This document shows, piece after piece, positions 12,579 to 25,516 of a stretch of 64,000 nt of DNA (within the stretch, counting starts at the first letter, position 1; every line of letters starts with the position of its first letter). The stretch comes from Hedera helix (taxonomy: Eukaryota; Streptophyta; Magnoliopsida; Apiales; Araliaceae): positions 1,379,001-1,443,000 of the forward strand of contig OX359282.1 of NCBI GenBank assembly GCA_947179155.2, written 5' to 3'. Made by a program: the position numbers and the translations under genes. The notes under the pieces were generated by a model, which had not been told where the DNA came from, did not search any database, and saw only the letters and a list, made by a program, of their open reading frames with translations.

Positions 12579-12745
12579 AAATTACATGGTGCATTATGAG
12601 CAGATGAACAGTTTATTTCTGTCTCTCACATAATATGGGGTCTATAAGGAACTCTTCACTTGTGGACTCCACTACTTGTGAATTCTATTGTTGTATGAAA
12701 GACAGAAACAAACTGTTCATTTGCTTCTGATGCACGACATAATTT
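12579..12745. mobile_element. Fold-back MITE-like element with about 54-bp terminal inverted repeats
   Basis: The left arm starts AAATTACATGGTGCATTATG and carries GAACAGTTTATTTCTGTC. The right arm is its imperfect reverse complement, ending GCACGACATAATTT. The long inverted repeats around a short centre suggest a MULE-type MITE. The flanks are A-rich (AAAAGGAG and AAAAGGAA), so the target duplication cannot be fixed. Confidence 0.65.
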
Positions 12746-13287
12746 TTCGAAAAGGAAAAGAAGTGATAGTAATTGAAAATTAGGTCTTAGATTCAATCTC
12801 ATAACATGTTAACTTGCAATTCCGCTTTTTATAAGAGGTTTACATTCCTCCTTAATTTGAAGTTAGTGAGCTTTTATACGAGGTTAATCATTATGGTAAA
12901 AATATATCTTAATTATGAAATTCATATACTTGTAATTTTCAACGTAATTTTGAGAGTAAGAAAAGTTTAAAGACCGCTCTATAAAATTCAACATTATAAA
13001 TTTGTTAAGAAAATTTGAATTCCGTGAAATAAATTTGTACCGCTCCGTGGGGGTCCAATTGACAAAAAAAAAAAAAAAACTTGACTGGGGCTAGGATACA
13101 ATTCATCGAAAAAATGTTGACCACGTGAGAATAACACGAGGCATGGGCTTCTAATTAATTTAAGATGGGATTCCATGCCATATGTTATCAATTTGAAAGG
13201 CACTCCATCAAATAATTAATAATTTCAATTGTCTGGATCACTATTCTTATCGATAAAATGACTCAACATTATCCACTTCTTGACTAA
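12746..13287. other. No gene recognised
   Basis: AT-rich intergenic DNA with an A-run near 13062-13079. No reading frame or structured RNA that I can support. Confidence 0.4.
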
Positions 13288-13728
13288 GGGCCTGATCGTG
13301 TACGACTTATAAGTCGATCAACGGACTTATAAGTCATTAAGTCGTTAAGCTCGTTCGGGAATAACTTTTTTTTTAACTTATAAGTCGAAAAAAAAGTCAA
13401 AAAAAAAAAGCAACTATTTCTGACTTAAAAAAATGACTTATAAGTCATTTTTTTTAAGTTGGTCAACTGTCATGAAATGACAAAATTACCCCTCCTTGTT
13501 TTTTTTTCTGTTCTTCTTACTAAAAGACATTTTAATAATCTTTACATTTTACTTAACTTATAAGTCATTATTACCCGAACACATCCACAACTATTACTTA
13601 TAATTCCCGACTTATAAGTAAAAATACTCCCGAACACTTTTACTTATAAATCTACTAAAATTTTAACTTATAAATCTACTCAAATGTTAACTTTAAGTAA
13701 AAAAAAAAAGTCATTCCCGAACGGCCCC
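13288..13728. mobile_element. Tourist-like (PIF/Harbinger) MITE, target site duplication TAA
   Basis: It opens GGGCCTGATCGTGTACGAC and closes GTCATTCCCGAACGGCCCC, imperfect inverted repeats of the GGGCC type. TAA is present on both sides (13285-13287 and 13729-13731). It is 441 bp and non-coding. The palindrome GACTTATAAGTC or close variants recur at least six times inside. Confidence 0.82.
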
Positions 13729-13731
13729 TAA

Positions 13732-14160
13732 TTGTATTCTCTTTTAGATTTCACAAATTATATATGCACAAAGTCATCAGGCCAAATATATCAAAAAAAA
13801 TACATTAACTGGGAGAACACCAAGAACCAGTTATTTTACAACCTGATACTACTAGGCTGCCACCCCATGTCTAAAGCTGCTTTTTCCCCAAAAGATTAGA
13901 GCTTCTAGCTTTATAAACTTTGAGGTAGCTATTGCTTTTCACCTTTCAGCTAACCCAACAAATAATATATCAAAGCCATATATCACGAGGATATATAAAC
14001 AATGGAGAACTAACAGTAAGGATTCTTTCATCTTAGCAACTGCACGAGGTATTAAACTAGAATCCCTTGGTGATCTCAAAGAGATGAGAATCAAAATAAC
14101 CGGTCCCTGCGGATCGATGCAAAGACAGCTAGACGCAGACCTACATGAGGCGAAGCTCGT
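13732..14160. other. 3' flank of the HUB2-like gene
   Basis: No reading frame of note. The part nearest 14160 is expected to be the 3' UTR of the minus-strand HUB2-like gene; its polyadenylation site is not obvious. Confidence 0.4.
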
Positions 14161-17100
14161 TCATATCTTTACAAACCGAACATCACTTTGCCCAAATGCA
14201 GTTCCACAACCTGGACACTTGCGATGGCGGATCTCAAGATTTCTTTGAATGCAAGGATTGCAAAATAGATGATAGCACTTCACAATTACAACCTGCCAAA
14301 TAAGCAAACCAAATCTTTTGTCACTAAATAATACATGCACACGAGGGTGTATGAGGGCGGCTGCATACCCTGCTTATGCTTTATGTGTGACCTATTTACA
14401 TTCTGAAATCTGATCTTTCAGATAGAGGATGCCTATTAAACAATGTTCTAAAAATTCCCACCTAAGTCCGCTTAATCCCCCCCTAGATTTGGCTGGGCAC
14501 CTATGCCCTTGCCTAGGCGGAAGCAGACCTCTACCGCTGGCGTCAATTTAATAAAGCCTTTGAAACTCTACACCACCTAAATGAATTTGTTAAACCTTAA
14601 AAAGTTATTTTTCATGTAAATTTTAAAAAAATAAATTACATTTACTATATGCTTTGAAACTCTACACTCGAAATGAATTTGTTAAGCCTTAAATGAATTT
14701 ATTTTTGCATGTAAAATTTTAAAAAATTACATCTACTATATGCTTTATATACTATTACAAGTATATAAAATAGAAAAACAAAATAAATGAGATCGCTAAG
14801 AAACACCTAGTTGACCTAGGAAAACGCCAAGGCACTGCCTAGGTGGCCTAAGCGCCCCCTCCGCCGCCTAGGTCCGCGTAGCGATTTTAAGAACACTGCC
14901 ACTAACAGCACACAGGTCAAAAATTTTGGAGGAAGTGACGTCTACCCAAATATTTTTTTCCACAAAAATGACGGAAAAGAGAGACAACACCTGTGTGCTT
15001 ATGTGGAGAGTATAACCAAACCAAAATAAGCTTCAAAGATCATAACCTGGCATGTGTACATACCTCTTTTGGTCTATCAAAACACACCCCACACTTGAGA
15101 ATAGCCTTGCAATCCTTGATTTCATCCTGGAGCTTCTGAATGGCAGCCTCCCCACTTTCAGAACTAAGCTCGTCGACCTTTCTATTTAGTTCCATGAGCT
15201 CATCATCAAGCTTCTTCCTCTCGCCTCTGGTATATTACAAGAAATCACAAAGTTAATGCAGATCTGGCTTCAGGAACCAGCAAATAGATTCACAGAAAGG
15301 CTGATAAGCCCTCACAAACAAATTTCTAAGCCAACTCAAAGTACATGGGAAAAATATTTGCGATGCATGCATATCATCCTCAATTGAAAAGTAACTCGTG
15401 ACATTTGACAAGCACTATAAGCAGGAGCAGAGTGGTAGCCCTTTTGATGAACATGCACATTAAATATCTGCCCAAATGGAGCAGAGCTCGAGATTCTTTG
15501 ACGCACATTGTCCATTGGGGGGGAGGGGGTCAAGGCGTCAAGTAGCATGCCTAGTAAAATTGTTACAAATCTCTAAGACACAAAAATTACATCACGTCAT
15601 CAAGTTTACTTTTGGTTTCAGGTTACAATCTTCCAATTGCTAAGGTAGAAAACAGGAAATTGAATGAGACATCATTAAAAGTAGAAGCTCCATCTTATGA
15701 CAGTAAATATAAATACTAAAATTTAGAGACAGAAAAAACAAACCTTTCGATTTCAAGTTCCTTTTGAATTTCATCCATCTTTCGCTGGACCTGCTCGTAT
15801 TCCTTCTCGGACGAAGAAACTACAGATTTCAGCCACTTTAATTCCTTCTCAGAATCTGCAAGTTCCCACTTTGCAGTTTCCAGGTAGACTGCTAGATGTT
15901 TATCTTCTTGAGTAGATTTCAAAGCTTCCGTAATTGAAATTTTCATCTGCAGGGTTTAATATCTGTTGGAAAAGGATAAGCAGCAGCAGCAAAGATGTCT
16001 GTTGAGTCAAAGATCCTTACCTGATCTTCACTATGAGCAATCCTCAATTTCAAAGATTCCAGCAATGTATTGACCTGTTGAAGATGTTTTTCTAGTGCTT
16101 GCTTGTCAGAAAGTAGAAAATTCTGCGCCTGCTTTGTCTTCACACTCTCAGAAACCAGCTGCACACAAAAAGCAACATTAAGATAATGAAATACCAGCCC
16201 TAGCATCCAATTATAAAACTCGGTCAGAATAAAAGTTTGTAAGCAAAAAACGAACCTTGATATTGTATTCATCCCTTTCAGTAACCTGCTGTAATAGATG
16301 TTGGTTTTGTGTTTGCATATCTTCATATGCTTGACCAATGGTCTGCATCGTAAAAGAAGGGAATCAATAGAGGGGAGGATGGATAGAACATGATTATATT
16401 GATCAAGGTAACAAATAGCACAACATTGAACAAGCACATGATAGAATATTTTCAGATAAATATAGTTTCTGAACCTCAATTTCAGAAATATAAGCCTCTG
16501 CCTCTCCATCCTTAATTTTGATAGCCTCTTTAAGCTCCAAAACATCTCTGAAGGTGAAATGACATTAAAACATTATCAAAGAAAGCACAGTATCGTAAAG
16601 AAAGTATCTTACAATAGAACAAAAAAACAATTTGATGAAAAACTAATCCAGGTGTAAGCGTTATGAACATCTTAACAATAGAAGAGGAGAGAACAAACTA
16701 TAAAAAGATTTAAAATGTTCATTTAACAAATATTATACTTATGCAAATAAGCCTAGCAAATTATGCAACTGATTAGCTTTGGTAAGATAAAACAACAGAA
16801 GTTTCTCCCATGCTAAATCCAGGAAACAGACACATGTAGATCACGCAATAATATGTGAGTGCTATTATATTGGTTGTCATCTATGTATGTTACCATATTA
16901 TATATATTATTTTTAAATTTATTAGGTTTTATCTTTATATATGAGATTTGTTTTTAGCCTCCCTCAACAAATATGGGCTAAGAAAGAGTTGTTGAGTTGA
17001 GAAAAACACAAGGTACTATGAAGATAAAACATAACCACTTTTCACAGCAGATGAGCTATAAAAGAAAAACACAACTTTTGAATTAATAAACATAAACCAA

Positions 17101-20100
17101 CTTGCACGATGTTGATTCAAAGTGGAAAATGAAATTTCATACATGTTTTCAAAAAAGATAGAACCAGAGATGAGACCTTTCAGCAGCATCCAGTTTGGCC
17201 CTTAGATCAGCTATTTCAGATTCAGCAGTAGAGAGCCTTTGTTGGCATGCAGCCTCAGCTTCATTTGCAGCTTTCACCCTCAATTCTAAACCATGCTCCT
17301 CCAGAGCATTTCTCAAAACAGCTGCTTGAGAGAGAGCTCTCTGTTCCGATTCTTTAATTTCCATCACATCTCTGAACCATAGAGTTGAATTTTTTGGTGT
17401 CAAATATTCATCTATCCATAATAAAAAAGTTTCATGAACTAGAATGAATCAGTACAACACGTGCACCAATATATCGATCCATAGCTCAAAATAACTAGTT
17501 CAAGAGAATTGCAGAATGAGCTAATGAACGCAATATTCCCTTTCTATCAGTTAGTTAAATACCAAAACTCACATATGTCAAAAATTATCTGGTGCTTCTA
17601 GGAAAATAAAAAAATTCAATAAATGGTCTAAAATAGAGCTACTTGTCAATTAAATGTTCATGTTGATAAACTTATGAAACAATTATTAACACGTTTGAAA
17701 CAGCAAGAATTCACAACCTTGAGCATAAACAATACATATAATGCCATCCCTGCATGTCCAGATACAATCAACAATGGCTAAAAGAAGTAACCGTACACAA
17801 ACTAAACAGGATAATCCTAAAACTAGGTTATATTTTACCAAATACTGGAAAATAAATAAATCTAAACTCAACAACGCCTTTATCCCAAAGTAAGTGGGAT
17901 AGGATGAATGTGAACCTCGTTAAAAATGGAAAGGCAAGAAAGAAAACTAAATAGAGAATAAGTAAATAAGAAAAGAAAGAAGAAAGAAAATAAATAAATG
18001 AAATAAAAAGAATAAAAATGAAAGGAGATAAGCAAAATAAAGCAGACCCAAAAATAGAAAAATACATACATATACATACACATATATATATAAACTAAAA
18101 TGGAAACAAATAAATAATGCAGCGGAGAGAAAGAAGAGAAACAAACCACACACACGAAAAAAAGGTGGAATTCCTTACCCAGACTCCAATATGCGTATTA
18201 CATTTCTATACTCGTTACTATCATAAATCATGTTCTCAGTTATGTTCCACTCGTTCAAGTCTCCTTGTACAACTTTCCTTTAGCCTTTTTCTGCCTAACA
18301 CTCCCTCTTCTAGTATTAGCCTTTTTCTGCCTAACACACCCTCTTCTAGTATTAGCCTTTTTCTGCCTAACCCTCCCTCTTCTAGTATCTTCCTCTTGAT
18401 ACAAGTCTATTATAATCGACCTCTAGGTCTATTTTGAATACAACCAAGCCATCTCAACTTATGTTACTCATCTTCACTTCAATCGATGCCACTCCATCCT
18501 CATTTCGAATTACCTCATTTCTAATCCTATCCAGCCTTATATGGACTTAGATCTACCTTAATACTCTTATTTTAGCAACGCCCATCTTGTACACATGTTA
18601 CGTCCTGGTCCCCAGTATTCAGCTCCATATAGCATTGCCAGCCTCATCTGTCCAATTAAACTTCCCCGTCAACCTGACCAAAATTTAACCATCGCAATAC
18701 ACCCCAATGCCCCCAACACCTTCATCCATCATGCTCTAATCATATGACTTACATCCTTAACATCTCCCTCTCTTATGCAATATTGATACGAAATATTAAA
18801 TTGGGAACCTCATATCTTGACATATTCACAATGCCTGCATCTCTTCTTCTTACATTTCTGAACTCGCACTCTAATATTCTTTCTTACAACGACTTAATCT
18901 AAAATCTTTAGATTCCAATGTACAATGTACATCTCCATACCTCCAACTTAGCATTAACACCAACTCTATTCTTGTCGATAAACATAATATCATCTGACAA
19001 AATACATAAACCATATCACTTTCTATTAATTGTACAAGGAACATATACTAAGGCCACAGGTCAACATTACCATTTTTTATTCACTGAACCTCGGGGACAG
19101 AACACTTGCATCGCAACGTGTATCATCAGTGAAAAATCAGTAAAAAACATGATACTGAAGTACAACATTAGGCATAAATACACCAACAATGGAGCCACAG
19201 TAATAATGGCAAAGCAAGTGTGTACAAGCAACCACTAACACAATTCTCTGACTCCAAACTCTTTAAAGGGCACTTCAACTACCAAGATAAGAAAGAATCC
19301 ATTAGACAACAGTTAGTCATATGGGTGTTTTTGTATGGCTATCAAAGTTTGCATGTTTCCCTAGCTGAAATGATAGTATAATTAAGTTCTTGGATTATAA
19401 AATTATACTATATTCATGCATATGGTGTCCGCATTTTCATCTGTCTAAGAAATTATCTTATTCTGTTTACTTCTAGTATAATCATCGCATTCAAAACACT
19501 TTCAAGGCCCAAAGAAATAAAAAAGGGTATATCCCTTTACTTTTGAGCTAATATTGGGGATTCATGCCATTTTAAATAAAAAATATTATATTCAAATACC
19601 CAGGAGCAACACAACTCCCTGATGCTTGATTGAACAACTGCCCAGACATGTACCTGTTGTCATATATTTGTTGTCCAAGCATGTCCAGGAAGATCTGCAG
19701 TTCTTGTTTTTCCTTCTGTAATTTCTCAATCTGCAACAATTTTTCCCCAACGTAAACTACCAAAATGAGCTCAGTGCCACATCAGTATGATTGTGGGGTA
19801 GAAAACAAAGGATGCATATATGAAAAAACTAGCAAAACCAGAGTGAGATTAGTGTAAAAAACTTACAAGTTCCTTTAGAGACTTGACATCTGCCACTTGC
19901 TCAGCACATTTATCTACCAAAATCTTCTGTTCACAAGTCTACCAGAAAGAAATAGATACGTTAATCTCAGAGGACAGACGGAACTGAAACAGCATACAAC
20001 AATCAAACAGTTTAATATTCGGTAGCAAATCTCAACATATTTTGGATGAGTTTTGCAATTAACAACTTCATCTTAGAATTCTCTGAGTTTTGCAAACTAG

Positions 20101-23100
20101 GATGTATGATTGTTTCGGTAATTGTTCATAGTACTCCATAAATACTAATTTATACATGCGGTCATAGAGAACATCATATCATGAAAGGAAGACGGAACCT
20201 TTCTGCTCAATAAATCTTTTAGTGACTGGCCTTCTTCACATAGGGAAACGGCTTCATGGGCTGTCTCCTTCCACCGATTCAACTGAGCTTCCATCAATCC
20301 CGTCTCTTTAGACAAAGCTGACGCCATCACCTGAAACTCTGCTTTAATATCTTTTCTTCCTGGAGAAACTACCATTCTTCAGAAACAAACTTGATAAGTT
20401 TTCCACTAAAAAAAACCTAAATGGGTAAGCAATTCAACCTGAATCTTGCACAGCTTCTTCCATCTTAATTTCTAACTCATTATTTTCAGTGACACACTTC
20501 TGCAATTGCTGTTCAAGTTCTTCAATTTTAGAGTCAGCATTATTAATGCCCGTCTTCGCAACATCTACCGACTCTGCTTTTACGTTCAACTCTTTCTCCC
20601 TTCGCATAACGGAAGACCTGTCAGCCTGGAATTGAACTTTTAAGAAATATAACATAACTAAAGCAGCAATTGAAAAAATTTAAATAGCAACGCAGCTTCA
20701 CCTGCAGAGTATCTGTCAACATTTTGTACCGCTCTACTTCAGCAGACCAGTGTTGGAGCTGATCGTTAAGTAAAGTATAGGGACGTGATTTGTGGACATA
20801 ATTTTCATCCTTCAGTTCATTCTAAAAAAAGCAACACAAGCTAGCTTAACGCTTAACAAAACTTTACAACTTCGCCAATTTTTCTGCCAAAATGATGGTA
20901 TCACATACAAAGACAAGAAATCCATATACACAACCTGAAGATCTTGTAATTGTTTTGACAAGATTAGATTGTCCTCCTGTGCATCTTGTAGCTCAGCAAG
21001 ACGATCATCTGCCAATATCTACATAAACTCTAATAATATTAGAGAGAAAGAGAGATAGAGAGAGAGAATCAACTAAATCTACAAGATACCTTAGTTTCCT
21101 CAATAGAATCTTTCAACTCCCGCAAACCCATTGTCTTGTCTGCATTTTTTTCAGGTGACAACGTTCCATTTACTGCCCCTGAAACTGGAGTTTGCACGCC
21201 AGATGCCACATCTGTCTGCATTTTAAGATTGACCAGTTTTCTTCTACTTTCTTCAAGTTCAGTCATGCTTTCTTCCAGATCACCTTTTAAGTGTAGGCAA
21301 AAATATACACTCGTCAAATACACAATCTTGATGAATGCAATTGCAGTACAAAATAATTATTACTTATCAGTAACCAAACTCATTGAAATTAAAAAGCAAT
21401 TTCCGGAAACGAGAGTCCTACTTATTTTGTTGACCATTTTGTTTTAATACATATGGTTAAAAGGACATAACATTTTTCAAGATATTTTTCCCAATAATAA
21501 TTCCAGCCTTTAAAGTTAACAAATAAAAAACACTCCCACAAATTATGTCTTATGCAAACCTTAATATTTCCAAAAATAAATATAATGTGCCAATAAAAGA
21601 AAAAGGATTCTATTAGGGAGGGAGTATTAATTTTCAAATCACATTATCAACCAAATGCAATATTAATGAGCTTGAGAAGTAAAAATGAGGTGAAGGAACT
21701 ATTAGGAACCTGTAAGACATCTTATCTCAGATTGATCCACTGAATGGCTATGAATAAATGTTTGAATCCCATCAGCATATTCTTTATGCTTCAAGCATAG
21801 TATATCAATCACCTCATGCAGATTACAAGCCTCCTCTTTCATCAAATCATCAATCTTACTCAATTGGATAATAACATCTGAGGACACCATATTATAACCA
21901 AAAAAAAAAAATCATCAATACAAATTCTCGGAGATATTTGACAATGTTCAAAAATTTGATGCATGGAATCGACCCTCCAACGCCTCGACTTGGCCCAGAT
22001 CGTTACAAAAAATAGTTTTTTTTTCTTCGATGATGTTTAAGAGAATAAAAGTAAAGTTATTTAATACAAATACTTAGAATGAATTAGTTGTTCCTTTTTA
22101 AAAAAATCTTGATAATTTTTGTGTACAATTTAGAATCTTGACATTTAATATGCGCTTTATATAGTAATATAAAAACATAAAATAAATAAACAAATTAATA
22201 AAGCTGCCTATGATCTAGAACACTCGTATTGGGGCAGGTATCCCCGACCTTCTGCAGATGGCTTCCCATTCAAAACCTGATATATGCATTCAGCTTTGGC
22301 TCTTTGTGCTTCGATGGTATCTTCCAAGAATTTCATCAGTTTCCGAGTTGCAGAATGACGCGAAGCAAGTGCTTCTTTAACATATAGAGATCCATCACTT
22401 CCACTGCTTTCACTAAAATCCAACTCTAACAGTTTATAAAGAAAGATCTCCTCTGCTGGACATGATGGAACTAAACCTACATAGTATAATCAACTATTTA
22501 AAATATGTGTAACCCAAAATTCTGATCTCATATGAAACAAAAGATCAACTCTAAAAACCTCTAATACAGTCTGCACGATCCATAACTTGTAAAGTACTTT
22601 TCCCTGCCCCAGCACGTACACCAAGGAGGATTAAATCATCAACCCACTGCATAGAGAATAGAGAGGGGGAAAATTAGAGAAAGTAATATGTAAAACAGAC
22701 CACGTATAAAGGGACATGAATAGATGGTAACCTGATTCCATAGTTGGTTCACTGTAATCAAGATCTTATCATATGACGTCTGGTTATCCCTTAATTCTTT
22801 TATTTTGGCTTCAAGATCATGCAACTCATGCTTCTGCACGTCTAACTGTTGAACAAGTTTCTGATTCTGATACTGGAGAACTGCTGCATCAACCTGAAAT
22901 AAACTATACTCCATGAGTTTCAAGTATGAATATAGGTATGTGAAAAATGAAAATAATAGTAGAAACAATAGGGGTGTTACTCTTGAAGATGGACACCAAC
23001 AGCAGGCATAATGAAGTTCAAAACCACTGGGAGAGGGGGGTTGTGTTAAGGGATTGAACTTTATGAAATAGATTAGAAGAGTAGAGAATAGATTAGAAGA

Positions 23101-25516
23101 ATAGAGAATACAGGCAGAGGGAAACCAAGAGTACACTGCCTTACAGCAAGTGGTAAAAACAAAACTTTTAAAAAGAGCAGCTTTCGAATCTCTACAAACA
23201 AAAGAAACAGAAACGACTATGGAGGCAACCATGGTAGAAGCCCATATTAATCAAAAGAATGATTCCATCTTGCAACAAACTACAAGATATATAGTTGAAG
23301 TCGAGCAAGCTCTCCCAAAAAACAAAAAATAGTAGCACAGTTCCAACGCATCTTAGCATCCTTCCCCCAATGCCTTTGAAAGAGTAGGTACCAAATTTTA
23401 CACTGAAGCGCGATACACCTAATAAGAGTTGTAACCTTTATTACTCCCTCTATCCGACTTTACTTGTCCTAATTGACTTTTTTTGGTCAAATTGACCAAT
23501 TTTAATATTAACAAATAAACAAATGAGATAGAAATATTGAAATCAAATAAATTGACTTTGATAGTATATTCAATTAGGACGAATAAAGCTAGACAGAGAG
23601 AGTATTTTTCAGATTATTAAATAAATTGATTGGAGATTAAAGTTTTGTGTTTTTGTGCAGGTTTCTCTACTAATACTCTGTAGGGAGAGGTACACTTATT
23701 CTTTCTTTCTATCTTATCCTACATTAAAAAACACCACTTTCAGATTTCCCCAAAGAAAGTACAGTGACCCCTAAAGTCAGTGTATACAAGGAGATGAGCA
23801 ATGGGCCCTAAGGGAAGGACACTCCTCTCATTTCTTAATATCTACTCTAAACTAGAGTTACCAGATACTCTCATAGACTTAGCGAACCGTGTTTTGGTAG
23901 TAGTGAACCGTGTATTGGTACTTGCATGTCCAAACAAGGTACTCTTACGTACCAATACTTCAAATTTAGCGTACCAAAAAATTTCTGTGTTGTTTTACTA
24001 TAATTGCACAAATATCAATATTATAACTTAGTATTGGATAATCACATGCTATATTAATATTAAACTATTTACAAAACAATCAACTTGTTGATTCAACTGA
24101 AAATCTTCTATAAAACTTAAGTTTATTACATTCTTATTATATTTAGATTGTAAGAGAATTCCTAACGATAAGAACTTAAATAAAGATACCTTAGCGTATC
24201 ACATTTTAGCTATGTAGCATATCGCATACCCGTATTTGTATCGCGTATTGAAACATACAATGTTTCAGGTAACACTGCTCTAAACATCCCAGAGACATAA
24301 GTTGTCCTCCTATGAGACAGTAGAGAGTAATGTCTGATATCTTTGGCAACTATTCAGCACAAGCCTTTCCCGAGACAAAAATACAAAGGATCCACTCCCT
24401 CGCAAGAACCAATAATGAGGGCATAGGGCCAACATCAGTAAACCATTTCCTATTTTACCCAAGGATCATCGTATAAATTTCGCAGTCTAGATGTCCAACT
24501 ACGACTAAGCTAAATTATAAGGTGTTACTTTATTTTTGTTGTGGGTAATAACCGATAAGTTTGCACTTTCCATGTGTTTGCTGAGAAACGAATTGAATAA
24601 GTTGTGAACTTGATTATGAAGCTCTTGTAAACTTTTTTTTATCATAGCAACAACCCTAAAAAGGTTGCTTTTTTGAAAAAGAAAAATAAATAAAATTACA
24701 CGATAATGATGAGTTTCCTAATAGAAAATCCTACATATTCAAAATATTTCATTAGCAACAGCATTTCAAACTTGGTAATTTTCATAAAGGAAGCATGACA
24801 AAAACTTTTGGGATAACAGTAGTTGAGAAGCATGACAAAAAATTCTAAAAAAAGGCAAACTGAAATACAATAACTTCAACATGCCAAATTATACTAACAC
24901 CAAAAGAATGCCGTAATTTAATAAATGTTGTAATTAGACATAAGATAAAGAGCAGTTACATATTTTCACAGTGCAATGATTCAATTCAACAAACTAAGAT
25001 CATCAAGCTCTTTTCTTAATCAAATATAAAACTATGACAAGCCTTCTTCAAAACCTAAGTACAAGGAAAAAGAGTAAAATAAATAAATAAACAAGAAGCA
25101 AATAAATAAATAAACAACTAAGTCTCAAATAAGTGTTAGCACTTGTAAAAATTACAAAAGTAAAAGTAAAAAGAAAGCAATCCAGATATGGTATCAAGGA
25201 ATCCCATCAATTTTGGTCATATATGTACAAAACTTTAAACCCAACCATCAATCAGCAAAACCCTAATTTTCAAATTCCATGATGATATCAAACATGTCTC
25301 TAATTCATGATATTCTACACCAATTAACCTCAAAATACAGCTAATACAAGGATTAATAACTAAAATTCCATTCATATTTATAGAGAAAGAGATAAGAAAG
25401 CTTACAGATTTGCTTTTATCGGGCGAATTGGTGGAAGGGTGACGAGCCATAGGGAAGGAAAAAGAGTCCAAATGGGGTCGCTTTTTTTCTGGTTCATCAG
25501 AATCTGCGTTCTCCAT
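14161..25516 (-). CDS. HUB2: HUB2/BRE1-type RING E3 ubiquitin ligase (histone H2B monoubiquitination), 19 exons, 880 aa
   Basis: Minus-strand exons: 25516-25406, 22893-22732, 22646-22559, 22476-22249, 21877-21710, 21283-21090, 21018-20935, 20821-20702, 20625-20439, 20359-20199, 19938-19867, 19730-19654, 17371-17177, 16547-16475, 16342-16256, 16158-16021, 15946-15744, 15226-15064, 14292-14161. They total 2643 nt, all joins keep frame, and no stop occurs before TGA. The protein begins MENADSDEPEKKRPHLDSFS, continues as long coiled coils, and ends in a C3HC4 RING with C828, C831, C843, H845, C848, C851, C863 and C866. Plant HUB1 and HUB2 act together in the nucleus to monoubiquitinate histone H2B; length and N-terminus fit HUB2 better than HUB1. 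All RING ligands are present, so the gene looks functional. Introns 1 (2.5 kb) and 12 (2.3 kb) are enlarged by transposons. The start codon is the only ATG in frame upstream of the conserved coiled coil with a suitable 5' leader. Confidence 0.95.
14441..14898. mobile_element. Fold-back MITE-like element in the last HUB2 intron
   Basis: The ends are inverted: CAATGTTCTAAAAATTCCC on the left and GCGATTTTAAGAACACTG on the right, with GC-rich CCTAGG-containing subterminal blocks near both ends. This suggests a hAT-like MITE. The flanking 8-mers CTATTAAA and CCACTAAC match at only 5 of 8 positions, so the target duplication is not proven. Confidence 0.55.
17866..19030 (-). mobile_element. Degenerate RTE-type LINE in HUB2 intron 12
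   Basis: On the minus strand, frames broken by stops keep the order of an RTE-clade reverse transcriptase: a decayed active-site block (SDDIMFIDKNRVGVNAKLE, about 18990-18935), ESKDFRLSRCKKEY, then a block with AMLYGAEYWG (about 18640-18610) and a C-terminal tail. Downstream at about 17865-17910 is a TATCCCACTTACTTTGGGATA hairpin, typical of the 3' ends of plant RTE LINEs and of SINEs that borrow their tail. The element is 5'-truncated just before the active site and cannot be active. It lies in the same orientation as HUB2. The exact limits are approximate. Confidence 0.75.
18281..18388. repeat. 36-bp tandem repeat, 3 copies
   Basis: Units start at 18281, 18317 and 18353, each reading TAGCCTTTTTCTGCCTAAC followed by a CCCTCTTCTAGTAT end, with one or two differences between units. 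The array lies inside the LINE remnant. Confidence 0.9.
23444..23602. mobile_element. Stowaway MITE in HUB2 intron 1, target site TA
   Basis: 159 bp opening CTCCCTCTATCCGACTTTAC and closing with the inverted counterpart GGACGAATAAAGCTAGACAG followed by AGAGAG. TA flanks both sides (23442-23443 and 23603-23604). CTCCCTC termini and TA duplication are diagnostic of Tc1/mariner-type Stowaway MITEs. Confidence 0.9.
23853..24277. mobile_element. hAT-type MITE in HUB2 intron 1, target site duplication CTCTAAAC
   Basis: It opens TAGAGTTACC and closes GGTAACACTG, short inverted repeats of hAT type. The perfect 8-bp direct repeat CTCTAAAC lies at 23845-23852 and 24278-24285. It is 425 bp and non-coding, with repeated GAACCGTGT and GTACCAA motifs near the ends. 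Confidence 0.82.

Noticed and set aside
17828..18155. Overlapping minus-strand frames rich in Phe, Leu and Ser
   Set aside because: They come from purine-rich low-complexity intron DNA.
21416..21630. Possible Stowaway MITE ending GGGAGGGAGTA in a HUB2 intron
   Set aside because: Only one end is present; the opposite CTCCCTCC end is missing.
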